Assembly: GCA_002683155.1 (NCBI GenBank)
Contig: NYST01000035.1
Coordinates: forward strand, 1 to 6,859
Length of the DNA stretch: 6,859 nucleotides
DNA from: Methanobacteriota archaeon
Lineage (GTDB): Archaea; Thermoplasmatota; Poseidoniia; Poseidoniales; Thalassarchaeaceae
Direction of reading: 5' to 3'
Positions 6,582 through 6,859 of this stretch are shown here, in pieces (positions within the stretch are counted from its first letter, which is position 1; the number at the start of each line of letters is the position of its first letter). Position numbers and translations under genes: made by a program. The notes under the pieces are model-generated. The model saw nothing but the letters and a program-made list of their open reading frames with translations, had not been told where the DNA came from and searched no databases.

Positions 6582-6859
6582 GTGAACCGAAATAGTAGAA
6601 GTTCGATAGCAGTGATTTTGGTTTCATTCTTGCTGCTTCCAGGTTGCCTAAGTGATGAAGTTTCAGAAACTGCCGAGATCGAAGATTGCACGACAGACAA
6701 CTCATGTGACACTTCCAACACAGTTGTCGAAGAAGAGGAAATAGATGAAGAGGTTATTTCGGTTTCAGGAACCAGTTACTGCGACAATACAAATCCGGAT
6801 CACTGTCTACTGCCCTTCCCATCAGCAGCGTTTCTAACCAGTGACTCACAATCACTAAC
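6582..6859 (+). CDS. Secreted lipoprotein, N-terminal part (3' end outside window)
   Basis: An open frame from GTG 6582 reaches the window end with 92 complete codons. It begins with a signal peptide: basic start VNRNSR, hydrophobic core IAVILVSFLLL, then LPGC with the lipid-attachment cysteine at residue 22. A low-complexity acidic linker rich in Glu, Asp, Ser and Thr follows (about 24-62), which probably holds the mature protein away from the membrane. The next segment, from C67 to about S90, contains the phrase CDNTNPDHCLLPFPSAAF. Similar Cys-x-LDP-x-CLLPFPS openings followed by a TGxR segment occur, from memory, at the start of large secreted bacterial proteins of unknown function. The function here cannot be named because the main domain lies downstream. 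The upstream GTG (6574) and ATG (6580) both run into an immediate stop, so GTG 6582 is the best start. Confidence 0.75.
   Translation, partial: MNRNSRSSIAVILVSFLLLPGCLSDEVSETAEIEDCTTDNSCDTSNTVVEEEEIDEEVISVSGTSYCDNTNPDHCLLPFPSAAFLTSDSQSL

Noticed and set aside
6328..6705. Minus-strand frame of 125 codons spanning the Rieske gene end and the lipoprotein start
   Set aside because: It overlaps two supported + strand genes and has no recognisable domain; both a lipobox and Rieske ligands support the + strand reading.

Overview
The window is 6.86 kb of a compact archaeal genome with moderate GC. All eight genes lie on the + strand and none of the gaps exceeds about 105 bases. An ABCE1/Rli1 ribosome-recycling ATPase, a protein confined to archaea and eukaryotes, fixes the domain. 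A bacterial-type GrpE, a succinyl-CoA synthetase alpha subunit, a carotenoid-type synthase and a Rieske oxygenase beside it suggest a planktonic heterotroph such as Poseidoniia (Marine Group II) or a relative. That placement is inference from gene content and the mix of GTG and ATG starts, not from a marker phylogeny.

Layout: 1-212 is the 3' end of sucD (TCA cycle, with the phosphohistidine loop). 248-1249 and 1355-2605 are two diverged squalene/phytoene synthase family enzymes in tandem. The first has a squalene-synthase-like first metal motif. The second is a clear CrtB-type phytoene synthase with a long extra N-terminus and an insertion. 2665-4434 is ABCE1 with intact twin ATPase domains but an iron-sulfur domain that has lost half of its canonical cysteines. 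4478-4978 is grpE. It overlaps by 4 bases a membrane-anchored DUF1499 protein (4975-5472), which is followed after 3 bases by a Rieske non-heme iron oxygenase (5476-6546) resembling the carnitine/choline monooxygenase group. The window ends inside a secreted lipoprotein gene (6582 onward).

How the genes may work together: the two prenyl synthases plausibly supply C30 and/or C40 isoprenoids, with phytoene leading to carotenoids or retinal. ABCE1 and GrpE serve ribosome recycling and the Hsp70 cycle. grpE, DUF1499 and the Rieske gene look co-transcribed from their spacing, but no shared biochemical role is evident. The observation most worth following is the eroded Fe-S domain of ABCE1, because those clusters are considered essential for ABCE1 in the organisms studied. 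No RNA gene, mobile element, CRISPR array or long repeat was seen, and no gene-free stretch exceeds 300 bases.
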